Assembly (NCBI GenBank): GCA_036380435.1
Contig: DASVES010000306.1
Span: 1 to 23,587, forward strand
Source of the DNA: DASQDT01 sp036380435
GTDB taxonomy: Bacteria; Acidobacteriota; Blastocatellia; Pyrinomonadales; Pyrinomonadaceae
Length of the DNA: 23,587 nucleotides
Reading direction: 5' to 3'
Below are positions 8,669 to 15,877 of the stretch, piece after piece. The stretch's first letter is position 1; each line of letters begins with the position of its first letter. The notes beneath the pieces are model-generated. The model was not told the origin of the DNA. It saw only the letters and a list, made by a program, of their open reading frames with translations, and made no database searches. A program made the position numbers and the translations under genes.

Positions 8669-8697
8669 TTGACAGCCCCCGCGAAATGCCGTATCTC
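8669..8697 (+). promoter_or_regulatory. Predicted promoter of the radical SAM gene
   Basis: Perfect TTGACA at 8669-8674, 17-base spacer, weak -10 TATCTC at 8692-8697. It lies just upstream of the palindrome at 8704-8728, so transcription would start in or next to that palindrome. Confidence 0.45.
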
Positions 8698-8703
8698 TAA
8701 ATC

Positions 8704-8728
8704 TTATTCGTCTCACGTGAGCGAATAA
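8704..8728. promoter_or_regulatory. Near-perfect palindrome, candidate operator
   Basis: Outer arms TTATTCG (8704-8710) and CGAATAA (8722-8728) flank the perfect 10-bp palindrome CTCACGTGAG (8712-8721); only one extra T (8711) breaks the symmetry. Its place right after a predicted -10 and before the radical SAM start is typical of a repressor operator. No regulator gene is adjacent. Operator function is inference. Confidence 0.5.
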
Positions 8729-8774
8729 CATGACAACGCGGGGCGCGTCCCCGGCGTCTAAAGCAGGGTTAATA

Positions 8775-9938
8775 ATGGACTACACGACCAGAGAATTACT
8801 TAAACGCTACGCCAAGCTCGCGCTGGGCCAACCTTTCGCGCCCGTGCTCCTGAACATCCTCGTCACCAGCGTCTGCGACATGCGCTGCACGCATTGTTTC
8901 TTCACGGACGAACTCGACGACCGGCCCCGCAAGAAGCTCCAGATGAAGACGCACGAGATTCAAAAAATCTCCGAGACGCTGGGCGGCAACCTCGGCGTCC
9001 TCATCCTCGCGGGCGGCGAGCCGTTCACGCGCAAGGATTTGCCCGAGATCGTCCGCGCCTTCTACGAGAACAACCGGCTCGAATCCGTCTACCTGATGTC
9101 GAACGGGCAGATACAGAAGCGTATCATCCCCGACGTGACGCGCATCCTCGAAGAGTGCCCGAACTTAAACGTCGCCGTCGCCCTCGGCATCGACGGCCTC
9201 AAAGATCAGCACGACAAGATTCGCCAGAAGCCCGGCTCGTGGGACATCGCCATCGACACGGCCCGCCAGCTTCAGGCCATCAAGCGCGAGCACCCGCGTC
9301 TCGACATCCAGACCTGCACCTGCTTCATGAACTCGAATCAGGACACCATCTTCGACTGGTACGAATATCTCAAGCACGACCTGCGCCCCGACAAGGTCAA
9401 CTTCAACTATATCCGCCCGCCCTCGGCTGACCCCGTGGAACTCGACATCGACCACGCGCGCTACGCGAAGCTGGCGCACATGATCGACGACGACTCGCGT
9501 CACGCCACCATCAAGAACAACTACGGCGGCGACGCCGGCTTCTTCAAGGCCGCCATCGACATCTACATGCACGGCCTCATTGCCAAGACGCAGGAGGAGC
9601 AGAAGGCGCAGATGACCTGCTACGCGGGCACGGCCGGCGCTGTCATCTACGACGAGGGCACCATCTCTTCCTGTGAGAACAAGACGCCGGTCGGCAACCT
9701 CCGCGACCACGACTGGAACTTCCAATCGCTCTGGCGCTCCGAGGCCATGAAGGCGCGACGCAAGGAGGCGGCCGACGGCTGCTTCTGCACGCACGAGTCG
9801 AACAGCTACTACCCGAGCCTGCCCTTCAACCCGAAGCACCTGATTCAAATCAAGCGACTGGAGCGCGAGATGAAGAAGGCGAGCAGGGAACTCGAACGCA
9901 AGCAGGGCGAGGGCGAGGGTCTGGCCATCAAGGCTTAA
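8775..9938 (+). CDS. Radical SAM protein with SPASM-like C-terminal cysteines
   Basis: 387 residues from ATG 8775, chosen because AGGG sits 6 bases before it; an in-frame ATG at 8730 would add 15 atypical residues and has no ribosome site. The radical SAM [4Fe-4S] motif CDMRCTHC gives C34, C38 and C41, and GGEPF follows as the usual SAM-binding GGE strand. The C-terminal region has C282, C300, C336 and C338 (CYAG ... SCEN ... CFC), which resembles a SPASM-type auxiliary cluster site. It should reduce SAM to a 5'-deoxyadenosyl radical and modify a substrate I cannot name. A glycosyltransferase starts 21 bases downstream, so the two are probably co-transcribed. No small precursor-peptide gene is visible next to it, which argues weakly against a RiPP role. 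Confidence 0.9.
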   Translation: MDYTTRELLKRYAKLALGQPFAPVLLNILVTSVCDMRCTHCFFTDELDDRPRKKLQMKTHEIQKISETLGGNLGVLILAGGEPFTRKDLPEIVRAFYENNRLESVYLMSNGQIQKRIIPDVTRILEECPNLNVAVALGIDGLKDQHDKIRQKPGSWDIAIDTARQLQAIKREHPRLDIQTCTCFMNSNQDTIFDWYEYLKHDLRPDKVNFNYIRPPSADPVELDIDHARYAKLAHMIDDDSRHATIKNNYGGDAGFFKAAIDIYMHGLIAKTQEEQKAQMTCYAGTAGAVIYDEGTISSCENKTPVGNLRDHDWNFQSLWRSEAMKARRKEAADGCFCTHESNSYYPSLPFNPKHLIQIKRLEREMKKASRELERKQGEGEGLAIKA

Positions 9939-9959
9939 AAGCTGCCCTCTCAATCGAAC

Positions 9960-11162
9960 ATGTTTAGAGCAAGGGTCCCGAAAATCCTGATCATCTCGTC
10001 CGACACGGGCGGCGGCCACCGCTCGGCGGCGACGGCCATCGTCGCCGGGGTGCAGAAGTTTCTCAAGAGCGACTCTTACGCCGTCCGCGTCGTGCGCGCC
10101 CTCGAAGAGTCGCACCACCTGTCGGCGAAGATGGTCGGTGTTTACAACTGGGTGCTGCGACACCGTCAGCACTGGATGAAATATCTCTACTGGGCCATCA
10201 ACCGCTTTCGCCCAGAGACGCGCGAGTTCTTCTACCGCCGCTACGTCGGCTACGTCCGCGAACTCTTCGACCGTTGGTGCCCGCACGTCGTCGTCAGCGT
10301 TCATCCCCTGACGCAGCACGCCTTCGCGCGTGTGCTCAAGGAGCTTGGGTTAGCCGGCACGATCCCACTCGTCACCGTCGTCACCGACCCCTGCTACGGC
10401 TTCTGGAAGGGCTGGGCCTGCGATGACGTGACGCTCTACCTCGTCGCCAGCGACGATGCGCGCCGGCAGCTCATCGATTACGGCATCTCCCCCGAGCGCA
10501 TCAAGGTCTCGGGGATGCCCGTCCACCCGAAGTTCGATTTGCCGGACGAGCGCGCCGCGCAGGCCGCGCGCACCGCGCTCGGTCTCGACCCGGAGAAGTT
10601 CACCGTCTTCGTCAACGCCGGCTGGGTCGGCGGCGGCAACATCCCCGAAATCTTCCGAGAGCTTGTGCGCGGCGACCTCGACGTGCAGGCCGTCTTCCTC
10701 GCCGGCCGTAACGAAGAGTTGCGCGCCGAGGCCGAAGGGCTGGCCGCCGGCGCGAAGTTCCCCGTCAAGGTCATCGGCTACTCCGAACACGTCGAGCAGA
10801 TCATGCAGGCCGCCAACGTGATGGTCTCGAAGCTCGGGGGCTTAACGACCTTCGAGGCGCTCGCCTGTCGCGTGCCCATCATCGCCGACGCCATCACGAA
10901 GCCGATGCCGCAGGAGTCGGGCGCGGCCACGCTCATCTCCACGCGCGGCGCGGGCGTGCTCCTCAAGCGTGCAAATGACATCGTGCCGGTGGTGCGCCGC
11001 ATGGTTGACGACGCGCTCTATTACGCCGCCATGCGTAAGGCCGCGGCCTCCGTCGCCGTACCCGACGCCACGCGCCGTATCGTCGAGGAAATCGCCGCGC
11101 TCATCCCCGCCCCCGTGATGGCGAAGGAGGAGCCGGCGGCCGCTGAAATCCGCTTGGCTTAA
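9960..11162 (+). CDS. MGDG synthase / UgtP-like GT-B glycosyltransferase
   Basis: 400 residues. The N-terminus ILIISSDTGGGHRSAA (9-24) is the signature of the MGDG-synthase N-domain, and the region PLVTVVTDPCYGFWKGW plus SGMPVHPKF matches the same family. The C-terminal half carries a GT28-type nucleotide-sugar site (VSKLGGLTTFEALACRVPII). Relatives move a hexose from UDP-sugar to diacylglycerol or a related lipid at the cytoplasmic membrane face; the acceptor here is unknown. No clear Shine-Dalgarno precedes ATG 9960, and the gene starts 21 bases after the radical SAM gene, so reinitiation is possible. A hairpin-plus-T terminator follows at 11236-11269. Confidence 0.9.
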   Translation: MFRARVPKILIISSDTGGGHRSAATAIVAGVQKFLKSDSYAVRVVRALEESHHLSAKMVGVYNWVLRHRQHWMKYLYWAINRFRPETREFFYRRYVGYVRELFDRWCPHVVVSVHPLTQHAFARVLKELGLAGTIPLVTVVTDPCYGFWKGWACDDVTLYLVASDDARRQLIDYGISPERIKVSGMPVHPKFDLPDERAAQAARTALGLDPEKFTVFVNAGWVGGGNIPEIFRELVRGDLDVQAVFLAGRNEELRAEAEGLAAGAKFPVKVIGYSEHVEQIMQAANVMVSKLGGLTTFEALACRVPIIADAITKPMPQESGAATLISTRGAGVLLKRANDIVPVVRRMVDDALYYAAMRKAAASVAVPDATRRIVEEIAALIPAPVMAKEEPAAAEIRLA

Positions 11163-11235
11163 CAAGGGACGACGCGCGCCGGTTGACTCCCGCCCGCCGT
11201 TAAGGCTTTAATCCACACACGCTCGAAAATCAGCG

Positions 11236-11269
11236 GCCCGCTTCGCCCCGACGGTTGAGCGGGCTTTTT
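11236..11269 (+). terminator. Intrinsic terminator after the glycosyltransferase gene
   Basis: GCCCGCT (11236-11242) pairs with AGCGGGC (11258-11264) across a 15-base loop and is followed by five T (11265-11269). It ends only 14 bases before the SDR start, so it could also act as an attenuator for that gene. Confidence 0.7.
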
Positions 11270-11283
11270 AAGGGGTGAGACTT

Positions 11284-12033
<750 letters not shown>

Positions 12034-12274
12034 AAGCTGTCAGCTATCAGCTATCGGCTGAAACCGTCCGTGGTCAGTTGTCCGTGGTTCACGTCCGTCT
12101 TGCTTCGCTCGCACATCCGCAACGCTCAGCACAAAATCACTTCTACCGCCTTCCTTTATTTTCGCTCGCTTGCTTCTCCGGGTTAATATATTCTTCAACC
12201 TACGTGTTTACTTAGATGAGAGAATTAGCGGCACTGGTCATGAGTACGTAAGCCTCTAAACCTAGTGTGAAGAG
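12034..12274. other. Intergenic region with heptamer repeats, lower GC
   Basis: 241 bases without a gene. The first third is heptamer repeat (listed separately). The rest is AT-richer than the surroundings (for example TTAATATATTC near 12183) and probably carries the promoter of the methyltransferase gene, but I cannot assign convincing -35 and -10 boxes. Confidence 0.5.
12035..12100. repeat. Heptamer repeat tract
   Basis: Begins two bases after the SDR stop. Units of 7 bp are visible: AGCTGTC-AGCTATC-AGCTATC, then a second tract with GTCCGTGGT at 12066-12074 and again 14 bases (two units) later at 12080-12088. Unlike copies A to C it does not form one long palindrome. The 7-bp period and stop-codon position match the other copies. 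Confidence 0.65.
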
Positions 12275-13462
12275 ATGCCCGAAAGCTCGCTCACAAGGCA
12301 CGTCAAAAACCTGCCGTACCTCAAACAAATCTTCCGAGAAGTAGAACGTCTCAGGCTCGAACTGGATCAGGCCGTCGCCGGCAAACAGGCGTTGGCGAAC
12401 GAGAAATCAATCCTGGAGGCGGAAAGGGGCGCGCTCATCGCCGGTAGGGATTCGCTCGCGGCGGCCGTCCGGGTGCTGGAGGATGCGGTCAGGGTGTTGG
12501 GGGACGAGTTGCGCTCCGTTGGCGTGGAGAGAGATGCGCTCGGCGTGAGGGCCACCTCACTCGCATCGGAGAACAGTTCGTTGAGCGCGGAGAAGAGCGC
12601 GCTGGAGGCGGAGGTGTCGCGCCTCAGGACGTGGACGGCGCCCGGACACTTCTACTCCCCTTTCCCCGCCCCCGAAGAGATACTGCTCAAGGAACACGAG
12701 ATTTGGCCGAAGCCCCTCCCGCGCAAAGAAATCCCCGGCGTTGATATGAACGAGGAGGGGCAGTTGCGCCTCTTCCGTGAGTTCCTCGGCTACTACCGCG
12801 AGCAGCCGTTCACGCCCCGGAAGCAGGATCGCCTGAGGTACTACTTCGAGAACGAGAACTATTCCTATTCCGACGCCATCTTCCTCTACTGTATGCTCAG
12901 GCACCTGCGCCCCCGCAGGTACATCGAGGTCGGCTCCGGCTTCTCCTCCTGCGTCACCCTCGACACGGACGAGCTATTCCTGGGCAGTACCCTGAGCTGC
13001 ACCTTCATCGACCCGCAGCCCGAGTTGCTGCTCTCGCTGATTAAAGAGGAAGACAAGCCCAGAATTGAGATCAACGGGAGGAAGGTTCAGGACGTGGACA
13101 TCCACCTGTTCTCGGAGTTGGGTGAGGGCGACGTGCTCTTCATCGACTCGACGCACGTCGTGAAGGCCCTGAGCGACGTGAACCACATCTTCTTCAACGT
13201 CCTGCCGCGTCTCCAGAGAGGGGTGCTGATTCACATCCACGACGTCTTCTACCCCTTCGTCTACCCGAAGGATTGGGAACTGGAGAAGAGAGGGTGGAAC
13301 GAGGCCTACGTCCTGCGCGCCTTCCTGCAATACAACAGCGCCTTCGAGGTCTACTTCTGCAACACCTTCCTCGAATACTTCTACGACGCGGAGTTCAAAA
13401 GGGAGATGCCGCTGTGCATGAAGAACACCGGGGGGAGCATCTGGCTGAGAAAGATTCGTTAG
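12275..13462 (+). CDS. Coiled-coil class I SAM-dependent methyltransferase
   Basis: 395 residues. Residues 37-120 are twelve back-to-back heptads with Leu at the fourth place in eleven of them (LANEKSI, LEAERGA and so on), a clear parallel coiled coil. The C-terminal half is a class I methyltransferase: motif I E218-V-G-S-G222, FIDPQPE as the second-strand acidic motif, LFIDSTH, and VLIHIHDVFYPF, a pattern of the Methyltransf_24-like group often met in surface-glycan gene clusters. The acceptor is unknown. The purine run GAAGAG touches the ATG, too close for a standard ribosome site. It is transcribed alone, between a repeat-rich spacer and the ferritin promoter. AGG codons and lower GC than its neighbours hint at acquisition by transfer (inference). 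Confidence 0.87.
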   Translation: MPESSLTRHVKNLPYLKQIFREVERLRLELDQAVAGKQALANEKSILEAERGALIAGRDSLAAAVRVLEDAVRVLGDELRSVGVERDALGVRATSLASENSSLSAEKSALEAEVSRLRTWTAPGHFYSPFPAPEEILLKEHEIWPKPLPRKEIPGVDMNEEGQLRLFREFLGYYREQPFTPRKQDRLRYYFENENYSYSDAIFLYCMLRHLRPRRYIEVGSGFSSCVTLDTDELFLGSTLSCTFIDPQPELLLSLIKEEDKPRIEINGRKVQDVDIHLFSELGEGDVLFIDSTHVVKALSDVNHIFFNVLPRLQRGVLIHIHDVFYPFVYPKDWELEKRGWNEAYVLRAFLQYNSAFEVYFCNTFLEYFYDAEFKREMPLCMKNTGGSIWLRKIR

Positions 13463-13497
13463 GACTTCCGTTGCTATTAACTGACGGCTAACGGCTT

Positions 13498-13518
13498 TAA
13501 TGAAATCGACTTTCATTA
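13498..13518. promoter_or_regulatory. AT-rich palindrome upstream of the ferritin promoter
   Basis: TAATGAAA (13498-13505) and TTTCATTA (13511-13518) form a perfect 8-bp inverted repeat with a 5-base centre, 28 bases upstream of the -35 box. AATGA/TCATT half-sites are also found in Fur boxes, though the spacing differs. It lacks a following T run, so a terminator for the upstream gene is less likely. Confidence 0.4.
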
Positions 13519-13546
13519 TTAAGTCGTGCATTTTCAACATTTACGG

Positions 13547-13575
13547 TTGACAGTGGAGCGGTTCGAGATTAATAT
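13547..13575 (+). promoter_or_regulatory. Predicted sigma-70 promoter of the ferritin-like gene
   Basis: TTGACA at 13547-13552, exact 17-base spacer, TAATAT at 13570-13575. It is the best-spaced promoter in the window and gives a leader of about 45 bases to ATG 13626. Confidence 0.65.
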
Positions 13576-13625
13576 TCGCACAGTTTGAAGGTATTCTTTT
13601 TTGGGTTGAATGGGGGACGGTAGTT

Positions 13626-14087
13626 ATGGCGACGACCGAGTTGATCGACAGTTTGAATCGCGCGCTGAGTCTGGAGTTGGCGGGCGTGATTCAGTACATG
13701 CAGCACAGCTTTCTGGTGACGGGAACGGAGCGCGAGGTCTTCAACGAATACTTCCGCGATCAGAGCAAGGAGGCGCACGGCCACGCGCGGATGCTCGGTG
13801 ACAAGGTCGTGGCCCTCGGCGGCGTGCCCACGGTCGAGCCGGGCGAGATCCGTCAGGCTGTCGAGCTTGAGGCCATGCTGCGTCAGGATTTGGAGCTTGA
13901 GCGCGCGGCCATGCAGGCTTACATGGAAGCGTGGAAGGCTTGCGGCGACGAGCACATGCCCACCCGCTTCCAGCTCGAAGAGCGGATCGCGGATGAGCAG
14001 AAGCACATCGAGGAGCTGGAGAAGCTGACCTCGGAGCGCAAGGCGAGCGTCACGCGCGAGAGGATCACGCTGCGGCAAATCGGCTGA
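13626..14087 (+). CDS. Bacterioferritin-like diiron protein
   Basis: 153 residues, close to bacterioferritin length (about 158). ATG 13626 has GGGGGA 8 bases upstream. Four-helix ferritin pattern with E17 (LELAGVIQY), E92 (DLELERAAM) and E124-x-x-H127 (DEQKHIEEL) lining up with Bfr ligands E18, E94 and E127/H130. On the second helix the usual E-M-K-H reads A50-H51-G52-H53, with E49 one place early, so the bridging glutamate may be displaced and the haem-ligand Met is absent. Members of this fold store iron or detoxify peroxide and iron in the cytoplasm as oligomers. It has its own promoter and a strong hairpin after it, so it is a single-gene unit. It could equally be annotated as a generic ferritin-like domain protein. 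Confidence 0.88.
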   Translation: MATTELIDSLNRALSLELAGVIQYMQHSFLVTGTEREVFNEYFRDQSKEAHGHARMLGDKVVALGGVPTVEPGEIRQAVELEAMLRQDLELERAAMQAYMEAWKACGDEHMPTRFQLEERIADEQKHIEELEKLTSERKASVTRERITLRQIG

Positions 14088-14103
14088 CAGAGCGGGGAAC
14101 TGA

Positions 14104-14155
14104 AAACCGAAGAGGCGCGGGGTAGCACGACGGCTACCTCGCGCCTCTTCGGTTT
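14104..14155. terminator. Bidirectional hairpin terminator between convergent genes
   Basis: Arms 14104-14126 and 14133-14155 pair over 23 positions with one G-T wobble and a 6-base loop; the stem begins with AAACCGAAGAGG and ends with GGTTT. It sits 16 bases after the ferritin stop and 12 bases from the stop of the leftward small gene, so it can serve both strands. Confidence 0.85.
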
Positions 14156-14167
14156 GAGTATGGACGA

Positions 14168-14461
14168 TTAAGAGAGCGCCGGCATTTGGATGACCTGCGC
14201 GGGACGGGCGATTTCTCCCGACTCAGCGCGGCGGCGACGGATGCGATGGCGCGCTACCATGAGCGCGCGCTGAAGCTCGTCGAGTTGATCGCCTTCAACT
14301 CTGATCGTCTTCTGCACGCACCAGCCGAGGCCCTCGACCCAGGTCGAATACTTGAGGGCGACGCGCTCGGCGTCGGCGCTACCCTCGAAAACAACCTCCA
14401 CCCGCTGCTCTTCGCGCGCGGCTCCGAGGACTTGCTCCGGCGCATTATTAGTCACTGGCAC
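14168..14461 (-). CDS. Small conserved-looking protein of unknown function
   Basis: 97 residues from GTG 14461, with AAGGAG 11 bases upstream. I do not recognise a named domain. The core KYSTWVEGLGWCVQKTI followed by a Leu-rich helix and ARHRIRRRR looks like a compact alpha/beta domain with a basic tail; the N-terminal strand is VEVVFEG. Codon third positions are GC-rich as in neighbouring genes, and it ends exactly at the bidirectional hairpin, both favouring a real gene. A 128-residue frame on the opposite strand (14186-14572) was rejected. lpxD is upstream on the same strand, 190 bases away. No signal peptide or TM helix, so probably cytoplasmic. Confidence 0.7.
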   Translation of the reverse strand: MPVTNNAPEQVLGAAREEQRVEVVFEGSADAERVALKYSTWVEGLGWCVQKTIRVEGDQLDELQRALMVARHRIRRRRAESGEIARPAQVIQMPALS

Positions 14462-14520
14462 GGCCCGTATTGCTCCTTAAGAGATGATGAGTGCTTCGGA
14501 AAACTTCGCCGGACGTGGGC

Positions 14521-14539
14521 GAAATTGAAATCCAATTTC
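14521..14539. promoter_or_regulatory. Short palindrome upstream of the small gene
   Basis: GAAATTG (14521-14527) and CAATTTC (14533-14539) are perfect inverted arms with a 5-base centre, about 60 bases upstream of GTG 14461. It could be an operator or just part of the promoter region; no clear -35/-10 pair was found. Confidence 0.25.
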
Positions 14540-14651
14540 ATTATCCACGTGAGAGGTGAAGGTGTCAAATGAAAAATATTGGTCGGGGAAGCAGGTGGAC
14601 TCTGCCGCGTGGAAACCAGTGGCAGTTGCCGCGTCCGAAGGGTGTTGGAGG

Positions 14652-15692
14652 TTAGCCGCCGGATTTTTTTTCGAGGTCGGTGAGGCGCGCGGCGAGTGTG
14701 CGAAGGGCGCGCTGCATGTCGCCGAGGCGGCGGAAGGCGGCGGTCGAGCGTAGCCACTCGCGGTTGTCAAAGGCGGGGATGCCGGAGAGCATTTTGCCGG
14801 GGGGGACGTTGTGGCTCGTGGCGCTCTTGGCCGTAAGCACCGCGTCGTCGCCGACGGTCAGGTGGCCGGCGACGCCAACCTGACCGGCGAGGATGACGCG
14901 CCGGCCGACGTGAGAGCTACCGGCGAGTCCGACCTGCGCGCACAGCAGCGCGTCCTCGCCGACCGTGCAGGAGTGTCCGATCTGGACGAGATTGTCGAGC
15001 TTGGCGCCGCGGGCGATGCGCGTCTCGCCGACGGAGGCGCGGTCGATGGTCGTGCCCGCTCCGATCTCCACGTCGTCCTCGACGACGACCCGGCCCGTCT
15101 GCGGAATCTTCAGCCAGCGCCCCTCCTCGTCCTTCGCGTAGCCGAAGCCGTCGCAGCCGACGACGGCGTTGTTGTGAACGTTGACGCGTGCGCCGAGACG
15201 GGTGCCCTCGCGCAACGCAACGCCGGAGTGGAGCGTGCAGCCGGGGCCGACACGCACGCCGTCGTAGACGGTCACGTTCGGATAGATACGCGTGCCGTTG
15301 CCTACTTCAACATCGCGCCCGATGACGGCGCACGCGCCGATGTAGACGTTCGCGCCGATGCGCGCGGTCGGGTCGATGGAGGCCGATGGGTGGATGAACG
15401 ACTCCGACTCCGGCTCGGGATGGAAGAGACGCAGGGCGCGCGTGTATGCGAGGTAAGGGTCGCGGGCGCGCAGGACGGCGACATCCGTCCGGCCGACTTC
15501 GACGCTCTCGGCGACGTAGATGGCTGAGGCGCGCGTCTCCTGCACGCGCGGCGTGTAGCGCGGGTTCGACAGGAAGGTGACGTGCCCTGTCTCGGCGTCG
15601 TCGAGGCCGGCGGCGTCAGTAATCTCCACCTCCGGGAACACTTCACCTTCAAGGCGCGCGTTCGTCAGCTCGGCAAGTTCTGCGAGTTTCAT
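14652..15692 (-). CDS. lpxD: UDP-3-O-acylglucosamine N-acyltransferase LpxD
   Basis: 346 residues, the usual LpxD length (about 340). The N-terminal uridine-binding domain (1-100, with VTFLSNPRY) is followed by a left-handed beta-helix of hexapeptide repeats (IGANVYIGAC through about 300) and a C-terminal helix (RRLGDMQRALRTLAARLTDLEKK). H240 in NLVQIGHSC corresponds to the catalytic base, and GCDGFGYAKD is the family motif. The enzyme adds the second 3-hydroxyacyl chain, from acyl-ACP, to UDP-3-O-acyl-GlcN in lipid A synthesis, in the cytosol. That implies an outer membrane with LPS. lpxD often sits with bamA, fabZ and lpxA; here it is alone, which is a reduced context. Only a weak GAG ribosome site is visible. 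It is divergent from the S9 peptidase gene. Confidence 0.96.
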   Translation of the reverse strand: MKLAELAELTNARLEGEVFPEVEITDAAGLDDAETGHVTFLSNPRYTPRVQETRASAIYVAESVEVGRTDVAVLRARDPYLAYTRALRLFHPEPESESFIHPSASIDPTARIGANVYIGACAVIGRDVEVGNGTRIYPNVTVYDGVRVGPGCTLHSGVALREGTRLGARVNVHNNAVVGCDGFGYAKDEEGRWLKIPQTGRVVVEDDVEIGAGTTIDRASVGETRIARGAKLDNLVQIGHSCTVGEDALLCAQVGLAGSSHVGRRVILAGQVGVAGHLTVGDDAVLTAKSATSHNVPPGKMLSGIPAFDNREWLRSTAAFRRLGDMQRALRTLAARLTDLEKKSGG

Positions 15693-15877
15693 AAGCTCAG
15701 TTTATCGCACACAGGGAGTTCAAACTTCAAAGTCTGCGTGATATCAGAGGCGCGCCCGGCGGGAAAGTTGACTATCTTTCGTCGTTGGGAGAAACTTCCG
15801 CCGTCAACCGTCAATAATTAACGCAAGTCTTTCAACAAACAATTCGACCCGCTTCGTTCGCTGAGGAGGTAATTTCT

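Larger units (their letters stand above)
8456..8774. other. Divergent intergenic region
   Basis: About 320 bases between the TIR gene (leftward) and the radical SAM gene (rightward). It holds a predicted promoter in each direction and a palindrome next to the rightward one, listed separately. Frames reading through it upstream of both genes show no domain and lack a Shine-Dalgarno, so I treat them as non-coding. Confidence 0.6.

Noticed and set aside
8456..8731. N-terminal extension of the TIR frame by 92 residues
   Set aside because: Covers the predicted promoter and leader, has no domain, and ATG 8455 has a clear GGAGAG ribosome site.
9165..10319. 384-residue antisense frame across the radical SAM and glycosyltransferase genes
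   Set aside because: Val/Arg/Asp-rich shadow typical of high-GC antisense frames; it spans two genes with clear domains.
14186..14572. 128-residue plus-strand frame opposite the small unknown gene
   Set aside because: Mirror of the minus-strand frame; it would start past the terminator and lacks a ribosome site, whereas the minus-strand gene has AAGGAG and ends at the terminator.
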